This document shows positions 51,197 to 60,019 of a stretch of DNA of 64,000 nucleotides, in pieces. This DNA comes from CALNBC01 sp040768925. Lineage in GTDB: Bacteria > Bacillota > Clostridia > Christensenellales > CALWSW01. Numbering within the stretch: the first letter of the stretch is position 1; the number at the start of each line of letters is the position of its first letter. A program made the translations under genes and the position numbers. The notes beneath the pieces were generated by a model. The model was not told the DNA's origin, did no database searches, and saw only the letters and a program-made list of their open reading frames with translations. The stretch is from the NCBI GenBank assembly GCA_040768925.1, contig JAXGLZ010000001.1:868001-932000 (forward strand), in the 5' to 3' direction.

Positions 51197-52555
51197 TTAT
51201 CCGGCCCCGGGCAGATCCCCTTCGGGGAGGTCGGGCAGTTCCTCAAGTTCATAAACCTGAAGGCTGTACTTTTCGTTGGCGGTTTGAGTGACGTTGACTT
51301 TGTGGCAATCCCGCTTCAGGATGTAGCCCGTGTATCCCCCGACGCTGACCCTGTGAAAATTCTCGGTGGAGCTGAGGATGATCAGGTCCGTGCCTTCGCC
51401 GAAGCGGGCGATGGGGTCGTAGCGGTTGGACGCGCGGTCATAAAGATCCGCGGATTCGGATTTGACCCTGGTTATGGAAAAAGAGATCTTGTCGCTGCCG
51501 TCGTCCGTATCCAGCAGGGCTTCGATATCCTCCTCTGTTTCGGAGGAAATGGATTTGGACTGCACCCTGGATTTTAACACGTAACCCACCGTTCCGGAAG
51601 CCTCGACCCGGTGGAAATATACGGTGCTTCCGAGGATGTTGACCCGGGTTCCCTTTTCAAGGGTGGCGACCGGCTCCGTGGTGTTGTTCGGGCGGCCGTA
51701 GACGCTCGCGTCGGAAGAAATCACATTTTCAACGGTTCCCGGGGAATTGTCCAAAAAGAGGATCCGTTCGTTTTCCAAAAGACCGGTTTCGCCGGTGGAA
51801 AGCCGCACCGTGGTCTTCGGGTAGCCGGAAAGCAGGATGTCGAAATACTCGCCCTTTTCAACCGCGGCGATGAAATTGCCCTTCGAATCGGAAAGGACGG
51901 AGCCCCGCCTTGCGACCCCCCTGGGAAGGGAAAGCTTTGCGGCCTCGTATTCGTCCGGCTCCGGGCGGTACTGACCGGCGGAGATCTTGGGCTTCAGGCT
52001 CGCCGCCAGCTCGGGGTTTGCGGCCTTGTTTTTGGTCAGCACGACCAGGGTCCCCGGCGGGCAATTGTAATACATCCAGCGCACGTCCTCCACCAGCAGG
52101 CGGATGCACCCGTGGGAAGCGGCGGTGCCGAGGGCGTTGAAGGAGGTGCGGGTAAAATACCCCTCCTGCGGCTTTGTGTAAAGGATGGAGTGGAAATAAA
52201 CGCCGCCGACCACGTTGACCCAATACTGGGCATAGACGCCGAATTCCGAAAAATAGCCGAAACGGCGGCGGCGCTCGTTCAGCCGCCAGGTTCCCGCGGG
52301 GGTTCCCGTTCCGCTGGCGCCAATGGTGCAAAGGGACTGGCGCGCGATGCTCGCGTAGGCGTTGGCCCCCTCGCGCTCATAGATGGTGACGATCTTGTTG
52401 ACAAGGTCGACGACGATCGTATACCGTTCCGGGTCGGCGTTGGCATACGTTACGGGGTCGGCCCTCCAGGCATACGCGGCCGTAGAGACCATGGACAGCA
52501 AAAAAGCTGCACACAGCAGCAATGCGGTTGCGGCGCGTGATAAGCGTCGGTTCAT
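51197..52555 (-). CDS. L,D-transpeptidase (YkuD) with SH3-like repeats
   Basis: This exported peptidoglycan cross-linking enzyme makes meso-DAP-type 3-3 links or anchors proteins. The 452 residues have a signal peptide (to about AAYA, residue 29). The YkuD domain (about 45-175) has His122 in YFHSILYT and the catalytic SHGCIRL motif (His148, Cys150). Three SH3-like repeats follow (about 215-270, 285-340, 370-425). The C-terminus is acidic and Pro-rich. Confidence 0.93.
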   Translation of the reverse strand: MNRRLSRAATALLLCAAFLLSMVSTAAYAWRADPVTYANADPERYTIVVDLVNKIVTIYEREGANAYASIARQSLCTIGASGTGTPAGTWRLNERRRRFGYFSEFGVYAQYWVNVVGGVYFHSILYTKPQEGYFTRTSFNALGTAASHGCIRLLVEDVRWMYYNCPPGTLVVLTKNKAANPELAASLKPKISAGQYRPEPDEYEAAKLSLPRGVARRGSVLSDSKGNFIAAVEKGEYFDILLSGYPKTTVRLSTGETGLLENERILFLDNSPGTVENVISSDASVYGRPNNTTEPVATLEKGTRVNILGSTVYFHRVEASGTVGYVLKSRVQSKSISSETEEDIEALLDTDDGSDKISFSITRVKSESADLYDRASNRYDPIARFGEGTDLIILSSTENFHRVSVGGYTGYILKRDCHKVNVTQTANEKYSLQVYELEELPDLPEGDLPGAG

Positions 52556-52590
52556 AATATAGAAAAATCCTCCATGCCAATGACTCTTTC

Positions 52591-52599
52591 TGCTATAAT
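52591..52599 (+). promoter_or_regulatory. Extended -10 promoter element of the SDR gene
   Basis: TGCTATAAT is a full extended -10, about 65 bases before the ATG. No good -35 is seen at the right distance. Confidence 0.45.
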
Positions 52600-52663
52600 A
52601 CCATAATAAAAGGTTCCACGAAAGATGGATTTTGCCATAACTTAAGCCAACGGAGGAGCAATC

Positions 52664-53443
52664 ATGACAAAAACAGCGCTGATCACCGGGGCCACCGGCG
52701 GGTTGGGCAAGGCGTTTGCCGCGGTCTTTGCAAAAAACGGGTTTGATCTGATCCTGACCGGAAGGGATGAAAATAAGCTAAAAGAGGCAAGGGAACTGGC
52801 GGAAGGGTTCGGGGCAAAGGCCCAGACGATTGCCGCGGACCTGACGGCAAAGGAAGAGCAGGACAGGATCTTTGACTGGACGCAGGAAAAGGGGATCGCC
52901 GTGGACGTGCTGGTCAACAACGCGGGCTTTGGGGATTTTGGCCTGTTTTTTGAGGGCGATGCAAAAAAGCAGCGCGAGATGATCGAGGTCAACATCGCCG
53001 CCCTTGTGCGGCTGACCCGGCTTTTTCTTCCCGGGATGATCGAAAGGGGCGGGGGCCGGGTGATGAACCTCGCTTCCACCGCGGCCTTTCAGCCCGGGCC
53101 GCTGATGGCCTGCTATTACGCCACAAAGGCCTTTGTGCTGTCCTTTTCCGAAGCGGTCGCCCTGGAGCTTGCGGGCACCGGCGTTTTTGTGACCGCCCTT
53201 TGCCCGGGACCGACCAGCACCGGCTTTGAACGGCGGGCTTCCCTCACCGGAAGGTCGATGCTTTTTTCCTCCCTCAAGCCCGCCCGGGCCGAGACCGTCG
53301 CCGAATATGGCTTCCGCTGCCTGATGAAGGGAAAACGGGTGGCCGTTCACGGCGCGCGCAACAAGCTGATGGCCTTCTTTGCAAAAATCATGCCGCGAAC
53401 ACTCGTCGCAAAGACCGTGTTTTGCATCCAGCGCAGAAAATAG
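52664..53443 (+). CDS. Short-chain dehydrogenase/reductase
   Basis: This is a classical SDR of 259 residues, with the cofactor motif TGATGGLG, NNAG, and catalytic Ser138, Tyr151 and Lys155 in YYATK. Arg/Asp positions after the second strand (TGRDENKLKE) favour NADP. It resembles the YqjQ/DltE-like subgroup by N-terminal sequence. The substrate is unknown. It has a GGAGGAGC site and starts a small plus-strand run with two acetyltransferase genes. Confidence 0.9.
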   Translation: MTKTALITGATGGLGKAFAAVFAKNGFDLILTGRDENKLKEARELAEGFGAKAQTIAADLTAKEEQDRIFDWTQEKGIAVDVLVNNAGFGDFGLFFEGDAKKQREMIEVNIAALVRLTRLFLPGMIERGGGRVMNLASTAAFQPGPLMACYYATKAFVLSFSEAVALELAGTGVFVTALCPGPTSTGFERRASLTGRSMLFSSLKPARAETVAEYGFRCLMKGKRVAVHGARNKLMAFFAKIMPRTLVAKTVFCIQRRK

Positions 53444-53525
53444 CCGACAGCATCCGCTCCGGCCGCGGGCGCTGTATAAATGAAGAAACTTCAATATGAA
53501 AGCAAAAACGCAAAAGGAGAAGGAG

Positions 53526-54056
53526 ATGGAAGGCATACTCAGGGAATACGAGGAACAAGACCTTGGGCAGATGACGGAGATTTGGAACGCCGTCGTCAGG
53601 GACGGGGACGCCTTTCCCCAGACCGAGGAGTTGAATGAAGAAAGCGCCAGGGAATTCTTTTCGTCCCAGACCTGTACCGGGGTGTTTGAAGAGGGCGGGG
53701 AGGTTCTGGGGCTCTATATCCTCCACCCGAACAACATCGGCCGCTGCGGGCATATTTGCAATGCCTCCTTTGCGGTCAAAAAAGGGTGCAGAGGGCGCAA
53801 GATCGGGGAAAAGCTGGTGCGCGACTGCATGCAAAAAGGCAAAGCGCACGGGTTTGGCATCCTTCAGTTCAACGCCGTCGTCTGCTTCAACGAAGCCGCG
53901 ATCCGCCTTTATGAGCGCTTGGGCTTTACCCGGCTGGGCAGGATCAAAAACGGCTTTTTGCTGCCGGACGGAACGTATGCGGACATTTTTCCTTTTTATA
54001 TCGAGCTTGCCCAGCGCTTCCCCGGGGCAAGCGCCTGCCCGGGGCCCGGCGCTTAA
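53526..54056 (+). CDS. GNAT-family N-acetyltransferase
   Basis: The 176-residue acetyl-CoA-dependent transferase has the acetyl-CoA pyrophosphate-binding pattern VKKGCRGRKIGEKLVRDCMQKGKAHGF and the C-terminal FNEAAIRLYERLGFTRLGRIK. ATG 53526 with AAGGAG is preferred; ATG 53496 in the same frame is an alternative adding ten residues. The substrate is unknown. The substitution VKKGCRG for the usual xxxxQxxGxG/A is still compatible with CoA binding. Confidence 0.87.
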   Translation: MEGILREYEEQDLGQMTEIWNAVVRDGDAFPQTEELNEESAREFFSSQTCTGVFEEGGEVLGLYILHPNNIGRCGHICNASFAVKKGCRGRKIGEKLVRDCMQKGKAHGFGILQFNAVVCFNEAAIRLYERLGFTRLGRIKNGFLLPDGTYADIFPFYIELAQRFPGASACPGPGA

Positions 54057-54132
54057 ACCGTTGGGTGATTGCGCCCGGGCGGAACGGGTGGTATAAAGTT
54101 TGTTACAATAAAACCGCCGAAAAGGGGAGACG

Positions 54133-54888
54133 ATGACCAAACAGGTTTTTTTGCCCGGGCGTTACCGGCATTACAAGGGAAATTATTATGAACTGCTGTT
54201 CGTAGCGAAGCACAGCGAATCCGGGGAGGAACTGGTGATCTATCGCGCGCTTTACGGCGAAGGCGGGATTTGGGCAAGGCCCGCGGCCATGTGGAACGAG
54301 CTGATCAGCGTCGAGGGCATCCCGCAGCGGCGGTTCACCTTCGTCGGCGGCGGGAGCCTGCCCGAAGGCTTGACGATCAGGCCCGAGCGGGAAGAGGAAT
54401 ACGCCGCAATCTTCGATTTGGTGAAAGACGCCTTTTCCACCGCCGCGGTCGCGGACGGCGACGAGCAGGCCTTTGTGGAGGCGATCAGAAAAAGCGGGGC
54501 TTACGTGCCGGAGCTTGCCCTGGTCGCGGAATGCGAGGGGGAACTCTGCGGGCACGTCATGCTTTCCAGGGTGCGGCTCGCTGGAAGGCCCTTCGAGGGG
54601 CTGCTGATCGCCGCCCCGCTCTGCGTGCGGCTGGATCTGCGCGGCAGGGGGACAGGCGGCGCGCTGATGGCCGAAGCGCTGAAAAAAGCCCGGGAAATGG
54701 GTTTTTCGGGCGCGATTCTTTTGGGAAACCCCAATTATTACCGGCGTTTTGGGTTTGAGAACGCAAAAAAATTCGGGCTCGCCCCAAAGCAGGGGGGCGT
54801 GCCCGACGAAGCCTTGATGTTCCTTTCGCTGAACGGCCGCCAACCGGCGGAAATCAAGGGCGAAATTGATCTTGAAAAGCTTTATTGA
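54133..54888 (+). CDS. DUF1653-GNAT fusion acetyltransferase
   Basis: The 251-residue protein has two parts. Residues about 6-70 match the DUF1653 pattern: PGRYRHYKGNYYELLFVAKHSESGEELVIYRALYG, then WARPAAMW. Residues about 85-215 form a GNAT domain with LCVRLDLRGRGTGGALMAEALKKAREMGFSGAILLGNPNYYRRFGF, similar to YhbS-type enzymes. DUF1653 is usually a stand-alone small protein, so the fusion is notable. The substrate is unknown. Confidence 0.87.
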   Translation: MTKQVFLPGRYRHYKGNYYELLFVAKHSESGEELVIYRALYGEGGIWARPAAMWNELISVEGIPQRRFTFVGGGSLPEGLTIRPEREEEYAAIFDLVKDAFSTAAVADGDEQAFVEAIRKSGAYVPELALVAECEGELCGHVMLSRVRLAGRPFEGLLIAAPLCVRLDLRGRGTGGALMAEALKKAREMGFSGAILLGNPNYYRRFGFENAKKFGLAPKQGGVPDEALMFLSLNGRQPAEIKGEIDLEKLY

Positions 54889-54894
54889 CGCCCG

Positions 54895-55557
54895 TCAGCC
54901 CAGCATGTGGTCCATCTTTTCCACAACGCTTTTCGGCGCGATCAGAATCAGCCTGCCCCCGTGGCGCAGCGGCACGTCCGGCTCGGGGGAGATATCCATC
55001 TCTCCTTCCTCCGAGCAAAGGGCGACGACGTTTGCGCCATAGCGCCCGCGAAGATCGAGCTGGCGCAGGGTTTTTCCCACCCATTTTTCCGGGCATTGCA
55101 GATCCGTAAAGCAATACTCGTTTGAAAGCTCAATAAAATCCAGCACGTTGTTGGACACCAGCTTCTGAGCAAGTCTGGCGCCCATATCCTTTTCGGGCAT
55201 CACGACCCTGTCCGCCCCGACCTTTTGCAGGATCTTTGCGTGAAGGTCGTCCGTCGCCTTGGCGATGACGGTCTTCGCGCCGGTTTCCTTTGCGAGAACC
55301 ACGGCCATGATAGAGGCCTGAAGGTCGTGCCCGATGGAAACGACCACGACGTCAAAATTGGAAAGGCCGAGCTGGCGGATGCTTTCCTCATCCGTTATAT
55401 CCATGATAAGGGCGTGGGTAACCTCGTCGGCGATGTCGTTGATGCGGGTTTCGTCGCTGTCCACCGCCAGAACGTCATGCCCCATAGAGGCGAGGGTGCG
55501 GCCCATCGCCGATCCGAATCGCCCCATTCCGAGTATTGCGAATTGCTTGCGTGCCAT
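54895..55557 (-). CDS. ktrA: Potassium uptake regulatory subunit KtrA/TrkA
   Basis: This cytosolic RCK ring gates the KtrB channel by binding ATP/ADP and c-di-AMP. ATG 55557 with AAGGAG gives 220 residues. The RCK_N Rossmann domain begins KQFAILGMGRFGSAMGRTLASMGHDVLAVD, and the RCK_C domain spans about 140-218. It lies 96 bases downstream of ktrB on the same strand. Confidence 0.94.
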   Translation of the reverse strand: MARKQFAILGMGRFGSAMGRTLASMGHDVLAVDSDETRINDIADEVTHALIMDITDEESIRQLGLSNFDVVVVSIGHDLQASIMAVVLAKETGAKTVIAKATDDLHAKILQKVGADRVVMPEKDMGARLAQKLVSNNVLDFIELSNEYCFTDLQCPEKWVGKTLRQLDLRGRYGANVVALCSEEGEMDISPEPDVPLRHGGRLILIAPKSVVEKMDHMLG

Positions 55558-55653
55558 GTTTTTTCTCCTTGCGAAATTGTGGCAATTGGTTTTGTGAACA
55601 AAGTTTTGCATATCCTTGCGCCTTTTGAGGGCGCCGATAAAATGCCAAAAAGG

Positions 55654-57015
55654 TCATCCGACCATTACTTTTTCTTCCGGGTAATGCGCCCCGCCCTCGT
55701 TCCCGCTCTTTCCGGCAAAGGCGACGGCCAGGGTAATGGGCCCGACGCGGCCGCAGAACATGCCGAAGATCAGGATCAGCTTGCTGACCGGGGTGAGCGA
55801 AGCGGTGATCCCCATGCTGTTTCCCACCGTTCCGAAGGCGGAAACGCTTTCGTATACGATTTCCGTCGTGGTGATGTTTCGCCCCATCTCCGCAAAGCAG
55901 ATTCCGATGACCATCAGAATGAGCAATCCCGCTGCGATGAATATGATCGCGACGGCGCGCCGGCCCGTTCCAACCGGGAGCTTTCTGCCCGCGAATTCCA
56001 GGTCGTTCCGGCCTTTGACGACGCTGATGACCTGAAGCACCATGGCAAAGGCCGTGGTGGTTTTGATTCCGCCGCCGGTGGACGCGGGGCTGGCGCCGAT
56101 GAACATCAGCAGCATGCACAAAAGCAATGAGCCGTTGGTCAAAAGCCCCTGGTTCACGGAGGCGAATCCGCAGGTGCGCAGCGTGACGGATTGGAAAAAC
56201 GAGTTGACGATCTTGTCCCCCAGGGGCATTTCGCCCATCGTGAGGGGGTTGCCGGCCTCGTTCAGGAAAAACAGGACCGTGCCCGCGAAAATCAAAATGG
56301 CGGTCATGACGAGCACCATCTTCGAATGCAGGTGCAATGCGGCGAAGCGGCGCCGTTTGATCACGTCGTTGATCACGGCAAAGCCCAGCCCGCCGAGGAT
56401 GATCAGCGACGCGATGACCAGCAGCACATAGGGCGAATCGTTGAAATTGACGATGGAGTTCCCGTTTCCCAGGATGTCGAACCCGGCGTTGCAGAAGGCG
56501 GATATCGCGTGGTACACCGAATACCAGAGCCCTTTGCCAAGTCCGTAAATCGGAACAAATTTAAAGGAAAGCAGCGTCGCCCCGGTGAATTCGATCAGGG
56601 CGGTCATCAGAACGACGGACCGGACGAGCCGGACCTGCCCCCCGATGCCGCTTTCGTTCAGCCCTTCGGCGATGGTCATCCGCTCCCTCAGGGTGATGCG
56701 CTTGCCGATGGCCATGAAAATCAGGGCCGCGGCGGTCATGAAGCCCAGGCCGCCGATCTGGATCAGGCAGACCATGACGAACTGGCCAAAGCCCGAATAC
56801 ACCAGCCCGATCTCAACCACCGTCAGCCCGGTGACGCAGGTGCAGGAGGTGGCGGTAAAAAGGGCGGTCAAAAAACCCACGCTTTTGCCGGACGAGGCGG
56901 AAGCGGGGAGCATCAGCAGCAGCGTTCCGGTCAGTATGACCGAAAGAAAACCCAGAGCCAGCACGCGCGTGGGGTGCATGTGGTGGTTTCTGGGGGCGGA
57001 AAGATGGCTTTGCAT
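55654..57015 (-). CDS. ktrB: Potassium uptake channel subunit KtrB
   Basis: KtrB is the membrane subunit of the Na+-dependent K+ uptake system. The 453 residues show four M1-P-M2 repeats. Pore-loop filters with the key glycine are TCVTGLT, AFCNAGFD, RTCGFAS and AFGTVGNS. A GGAGG site lies within the end of the upstream phospholipase gene, one base between stop and start, so the two are coupled. Confidence 0.95.
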   Translation of the reverse strand: MQSHLSAPRNHHMHPTRVLALGFLSVILTGTLLLMLPASASSGKSVGFLTALFTATSCTCVTGLTVVEIGLVYSGFGQFVMVCLIQIGGLGFMTAAALIFMAIGKRITLRERMTIAEGLNESGIGGQVRLVRSVVLMTALIEFTGATLLSFKFVPIYGLGKGLWYSVYHAISAFCNAGFDILGNGNSIVNFNDSPYVLLVIASLIILGGLGFAVINDVIKRRRFAALHLHSKMVLVMTAILIFAGTVLFFLNEAGNPLTMGEMPLGDKIVNSFFQSVTLRTCGFASVNQGLLTNGSLLLCMLLMFIGASPASTGGGIKTTTAFAMVLQVISVVKGRNDLEFAGRKLPVGTGRRAVAIIFIAAGLLILMVIGICFAEMGRNITTTEIVYESVSAFGTVGNSMGITASLTPVSKLILIFGMFCGRVGPITLAVAFAGKSGNEGGAHYPEEKVMVG

Positions 57016-57016
57016 G

Positions 57017-58075
57017 TTACCTCCGGGGTTTCATGGCATAAACGCCTGCGTGGTACGGCTCGTCGACAAAGGATTCCCGCCAGGGAAGGCCGTTGTCCAG
57101 GGAAAGCTGGCCGATGGCACCAAGGGCGGAGGACTTGTGCGAACCGCAATAGACGCAGTCAAAAAGCGCGAGGATATAACCTGCGGCGCGCAGGGCGGCG
57201 GTTTCCAAAATCGAAAGGAAATCCTCCGTCCTCGGTTCGCCGGACCAGGGCAGCGGCCAGACTGAATGGCCAAGGTTGAGGACGTCTCTTTTTTCGTCCG
57301 CAAAAAGGGGAAACAAAAAGCGCGAAACCACAGGGCGGCCGGATACCAGCCGCTCAAGCGCGACGGCGAGGCTGCGCTTCCTTCCTTTTGGATCGTGCTG
57401 ACGCTGCAAAATGGCGGGCGTTTTTTTTACTATGGAAGGAAGCGTGCCTTTTGGAATCGTTTCCCCCCAGCGGTCAATCACCTCTGACTGCATCGCGGAG
57501 ACTGTCGAAGCATCCTCGCGGGAAAGGACCGGCATGTTCGAAGAAGGCGGAAGCTTCGCCGGGCTTGTTCCCGAAAGGGCAAGAAGGGCCGTGTCCACCT
57601 CGGCCTCGAACATCGTGTGGTATTGGTGACCGCCGCACCGGCTGTGGACGAACGGGTGCGCGATGGAATCCAGGGCGTAATGGGTCAGAAAGCCGGAAAA
57701 ATAGGCAAAGCGCCCGTCTTTCATCTTTCCTTCGGAAGCGAGGGTGCAATCCAGCAGCGCTTCCATGGTCAGATCCACGTTTTCGGCGTGGATGCGGTTG
57801 CCCCAGCGCCTTTGGGAATAAAAAGGCCTGATCAGCGCGTGGTAAAACCAGATGTCCGGCCCCTGGGCGCCCCAGCGGTAAAGGGGAAGCCGGGATTCGA
57901 TGATCGAAACCGGGCCGTCTTCGGCGCTCAGCAACGCGCAATACGGCGGAATGAGGGCGGCGGCGCCGCTTTTTTTCGCGAGCCTGTCTGCAAGGGGGTC
58001 AGGGGGAAGATTTCCAAACAAAACCGCCTCCCGCGCCAAAGCGGAACAGCATGCATGGGAATACAGATACGGCAT
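57017..58075 (-). CDS. Zinc-dependent phospholipase C family protein
   Basis: The 352-residue protein has the zinc-dependent PLC helical fold signature: WGAQGPDIWFYH, then FAYFSGFLTHYALDSIAHPFVHSRCG and HTMFEAEVDT, supplying His/Asp/Glu ligands. No signal peptide is seen, unlike secreted clostridial alpha-toxins, so it is probably cytosolic. Its substrate may differ from phospholipid. It is the first gene of an operon with ktrB and ktrA. Confidence 0.85.
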   Translation of the reverse strand: MPYLYSHACCSALAREAVLFGNLPPDPLADRLAKKSGAAALIPPYCALLSAEDGPVSIIESRLPLYRWGAQGPDIWFYHALIRPFYSQRRWGNRIHAENVDLTMEALLDCTLASEGKMKDGRFAYFSGFLTHYALDSIAHPFVHSRCGGHQYHTMFEAEVDTALLALSGTSPAKLPPSSNMPVLSREDASTVSAMQSEVIDRWGETIPKGTLPSIVKKTPAILQRQHDPKGRKRSLAVALERLVSGRPVVSRFLFPLFADEKRDVLNLGHSVWPLPWSGEPRTEDFLSILETAALRAAGYILALFDCVYCGSHKSSALGAIGQLSLDNGLPWRESFVDEPYHAGVYAMKPRR

Positions 58076-58120
58076 TTCGGGTTACCTTTCGGCGCGGCAT
58101 TGCGGCTGTTGATGCACAGC

Positions 58121-58149
58121 ATTATAGCACCGGGTAAAGGCCTTCGCAA
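58121..58149 (-). promoter_or_regulatory. Sigma-A promoter of the phospholipase-ktrB-ktrA operon
   Basis: On the minus strand, TTGCGA (58149-58144) and TATAAT (58126-58121) are 17 bases apart, and TGC precedes the -10 (extended -10). Confidence 0.7.
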
Positions 58150-58168
58150 CTGCCAAGCTGCGAAGGCC
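58139..58168. promoter_or_regulatory. Inverted repeat overlapping the -35 of the phospholipase-ktr promoter
   Basis: Perfect ten-base arms GGCCTTCGCA and TGCGAAGGCC are separated by ten bases. The left arm covers the -35 hexamer, a typical repressor position. Confidence 0.5.
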
Positions 58169-58551
58169 AAACCCCCGCATGCCAAAGGCGGCCTTCTTGG
58201 CGCTTTTTGCCCCGCCGCCTGCCGGAAAACGCAGGCTTGCGGGGAATTTCCATAGCAGCGGGGGGAAATCCGCCCGCTGCCCTCCCGGGTGAGGGGGCCT
58301 TCACCCCGGCGCACCGATGTCCCGCAAAAAGCGGTTTTTGAGCGCATCAAAAGCACATCACAGCGAAAATGGATGCCAAGCGGCGAGTATCTGGTATATT
58401 ATGCTCCTAATGTAGGGCAATGACAACGGGAAAATTCCCCTTTGGGGCGGTTTTGCCTCGGGCCGGATCAACGGATCCGCGCGCAGTGCTTGCGGGCACA
58501 GTCTTTTGCGCCCGGCCCGGTTGTCCGGCGTTTGCTTTTTGAGGTGTTCCA
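58169..58551. other. Gene-free stretch upstream of the CbiB-like gene
   Basis: No coding frame is supported. The last 50 bases before the ATG include TATATTAT near 58393, a possible -10, without a convincing -35. No cobalamin riboswitch features (B12 box) were recognised. Confidence 0.4.
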
Positions 58552-59619
58552 ATGTTTAGAAATATCCTTCTTTATGGTTTTACGGCCTGGGCGGAGATCC
58601 TTATCGCGGTCCTTATCGAGCTGATTTTCGGAAAAGCGGTGTTTTTCAATCCGGCCAAATGGATCGGCAGGCTGGTTTGGAAAATAGACGACAGGATCCG
58701 GCTTTCCCTGGGCCGGAACGCCGTGAACCGGGACCATACTTACGCCATCGCGGCCTGCGTGCTGCTGGCCGCGGTTTTCGGGGCCGCGGTCCTGGGAATC
58801 ACCCTGCTCGTCAGAACGCTCACGGGGCTTTTTTTCGCTTCGTTGTTCAGAATATTCGCCATTTACGCGGCCTTTGACCTCAGAAGGCCCCTCTGGCATA
58901 CGCTTTCGGTGCTGAAAGCGCTCAAAAAGGGGGATAAGGACCAGGCGCGCAAGGCGCTTGCCCGGGTCACCGCCAAGGATACGGAAAAAATGTCCGAACA
59001 GGGGATTGTTCGCACCGCTGTTGAGGAATGCGCGGTCGCGCTTTCCGAGGGGGGGCTGCTGCCCCTGCTTTTTGCTTCTTTTGGGATGCTGATCAACATA
59101 TCCTGGGGAACGATGAACGCCGCTCTTTGCTGGGCGGCCGCCGCGGTCATGCTGCTGGCCGGGGCTGCCGACCGGTCTTTCGACGCCAGGCCCGCTTATA
59201 CCGCGACGGTGAGGGTCGCCGGCAATTTCCTTTCGATGATTCCCGCAAGGCTGGGCGCCGTTATGGCGATGGCTTCCGCCTGGATCATCAAGCTGGACGC
59301 GAGGACGGCTGCGGGCAACCTCGCTTCGGGCGTGGCCGCCGCGCCGGACCTGAACCGCGGCTTCGTGCTGGGGGCTTATTCCGGGGCGCTGAGGATGCGC
59401 CTTGGCGGCGGCGGGTATTATTCCGGCCAATGGCGCGCGATGCAAAATATCGGCGTGGATTTTGACCAGCCGGACCGGGAACGCCTTCCTTCCACACTGC
59501 TTCTGACGGCGCTGACCTTTTTGCTTTGCGCCGTGCTCTGCGTGTTTTCGCCCTTCGTCGCCGCGGCTTGTGCGCTGCTTTTAAGCCTTATGGCCGCCCG
59601 AAACGGCAGGGCGGTGTAA
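58552..59619 (+). CDS. CobD/CbiB-like protein (adenosylcobinamide-phosphate synthase family)
   Basis: The 355-residue membrane protein has family-like blocks: FNPAKWIGRLVWKID near the N-terminus, and GDKDQARKALARVTAKDTEKMSEQGIVRTAVEECAVALSEGGLLPLLFASFG (about 125-177). A C-terminal NFLSMIPARLGAVMAMASAW follows. These match the CbiB pattern of Asp-Thr, Glu-x2-Ala-Glu and PAR positions, but with substitutions (the usual HPV near the N-terminus reads NPA). No other cobalamin gene is nearby, so activity is uncertain. Confidence 0.75.
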   Translation: MFRNILLYGFTAWAEILIAVLIELIFGKAVFFNPAKWIGRLVWKIDDRIRLSLGRNAVNRDHTYAIAACVLLAAVFGAAVLGITLLVRTLTGLFFASLFRIFAIYAAFDLRRPLWHTLSVLKALKKGDKDQARKALARVTAKDTEKMSEQGIVRTAVEECAVALSEGGLLPLLFASFGMLINISWGTMNAALCWAAAAVMLLAGAADRSFDARPAYTATVRVAGNFLSMIPARLGAVMAMASAWIIKLDARTAAGNLASGVAAAPDLNRGFVLGAYSGALRMRLGGGGYYSGQWRAMQNIGVDFDQPDRERLPSTLLLTALTFLLCAVLCVFSPFVAAACALLLSLMAARNGRAV

Positions 59620-59677
59620 ACCCGCGCATATTTGCCGCAATTCCGGCCAGACTATGGAAAAAGCCAGGAGGACGGAA

Positions 59678-59941
59678 ATGCCCAGCAAAAGAAACAAAAG
59701 GCGCAGGCGAATCGCGCGGTTCAACTATGTTTACGATTATCCCGACACAAGCAATGTGTCCTCGGCGACGGATTGCACCGGGCTGATGCCCACTCCGCCC
59801 CTTTTTGACGAGGAGTTTTCCTCGTATCAGGAGCTTTGCGGCATGCAGGTCCCCAAGATCGAGCCGGATCAGCGGATTCACCCGGACGAAGGCGGGGAAA
59901 AGAAGGATAAAGACAAGGAAAAAACGGATCAGGACGAATGA
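59678..59941 (+). CDS. Small hypothetical protein with basic N-terminus and acidic C-terminus
   Basis: The 87-residue protein starts at ATG 59678, eight bases after AGGAGG. The first ten residues are strongly basic (KRNKRRRR). The last 20 are acidic and Lys-rich (GGEKKDKDKEKTDQDE). No domain is recognised. Spacing suggests co-transcription with the CbiB-like gene. The charged composition resembles spore or nucleoid-associated small proteins, but this is speculation. Confidence 0.6.
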   Translation: MPSKRNKRRRRIARFNYVYDYPDTSNVSSATDCTGLMPTPPLFDEEFSSYQELCGMQVPKIEPDQRIHPDEGGEKKDKDKEKTDQDE

Positions 59942-59980
59942 TGAAAAGGGCGGGCGGGTTTCCGCTTCGCCCTTAGAGCG

Positions 59981-60018
59981 TCAAAGCGGCCCGCGGGCCG
60001 CTTTGACGGTTGGTTTTT
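59981..60018 (+). terminator. Palindromic terminator-like hairpin after the small gene
   Basis: A perfect 26-base palindrome (59981-60006, core GGCCCGCGGGCC) is followed by CGGTTGGTTTTT. It directly precedes R1 copy C. Confidence 0.5.
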
Positions 60019-60019
60019 C

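Noticed and set aside
58169..58551. Cobalamin riboswitch before the CbiB-like gene
   Set aside because: No B12-box-like conserved sequence was found on the plus strand.
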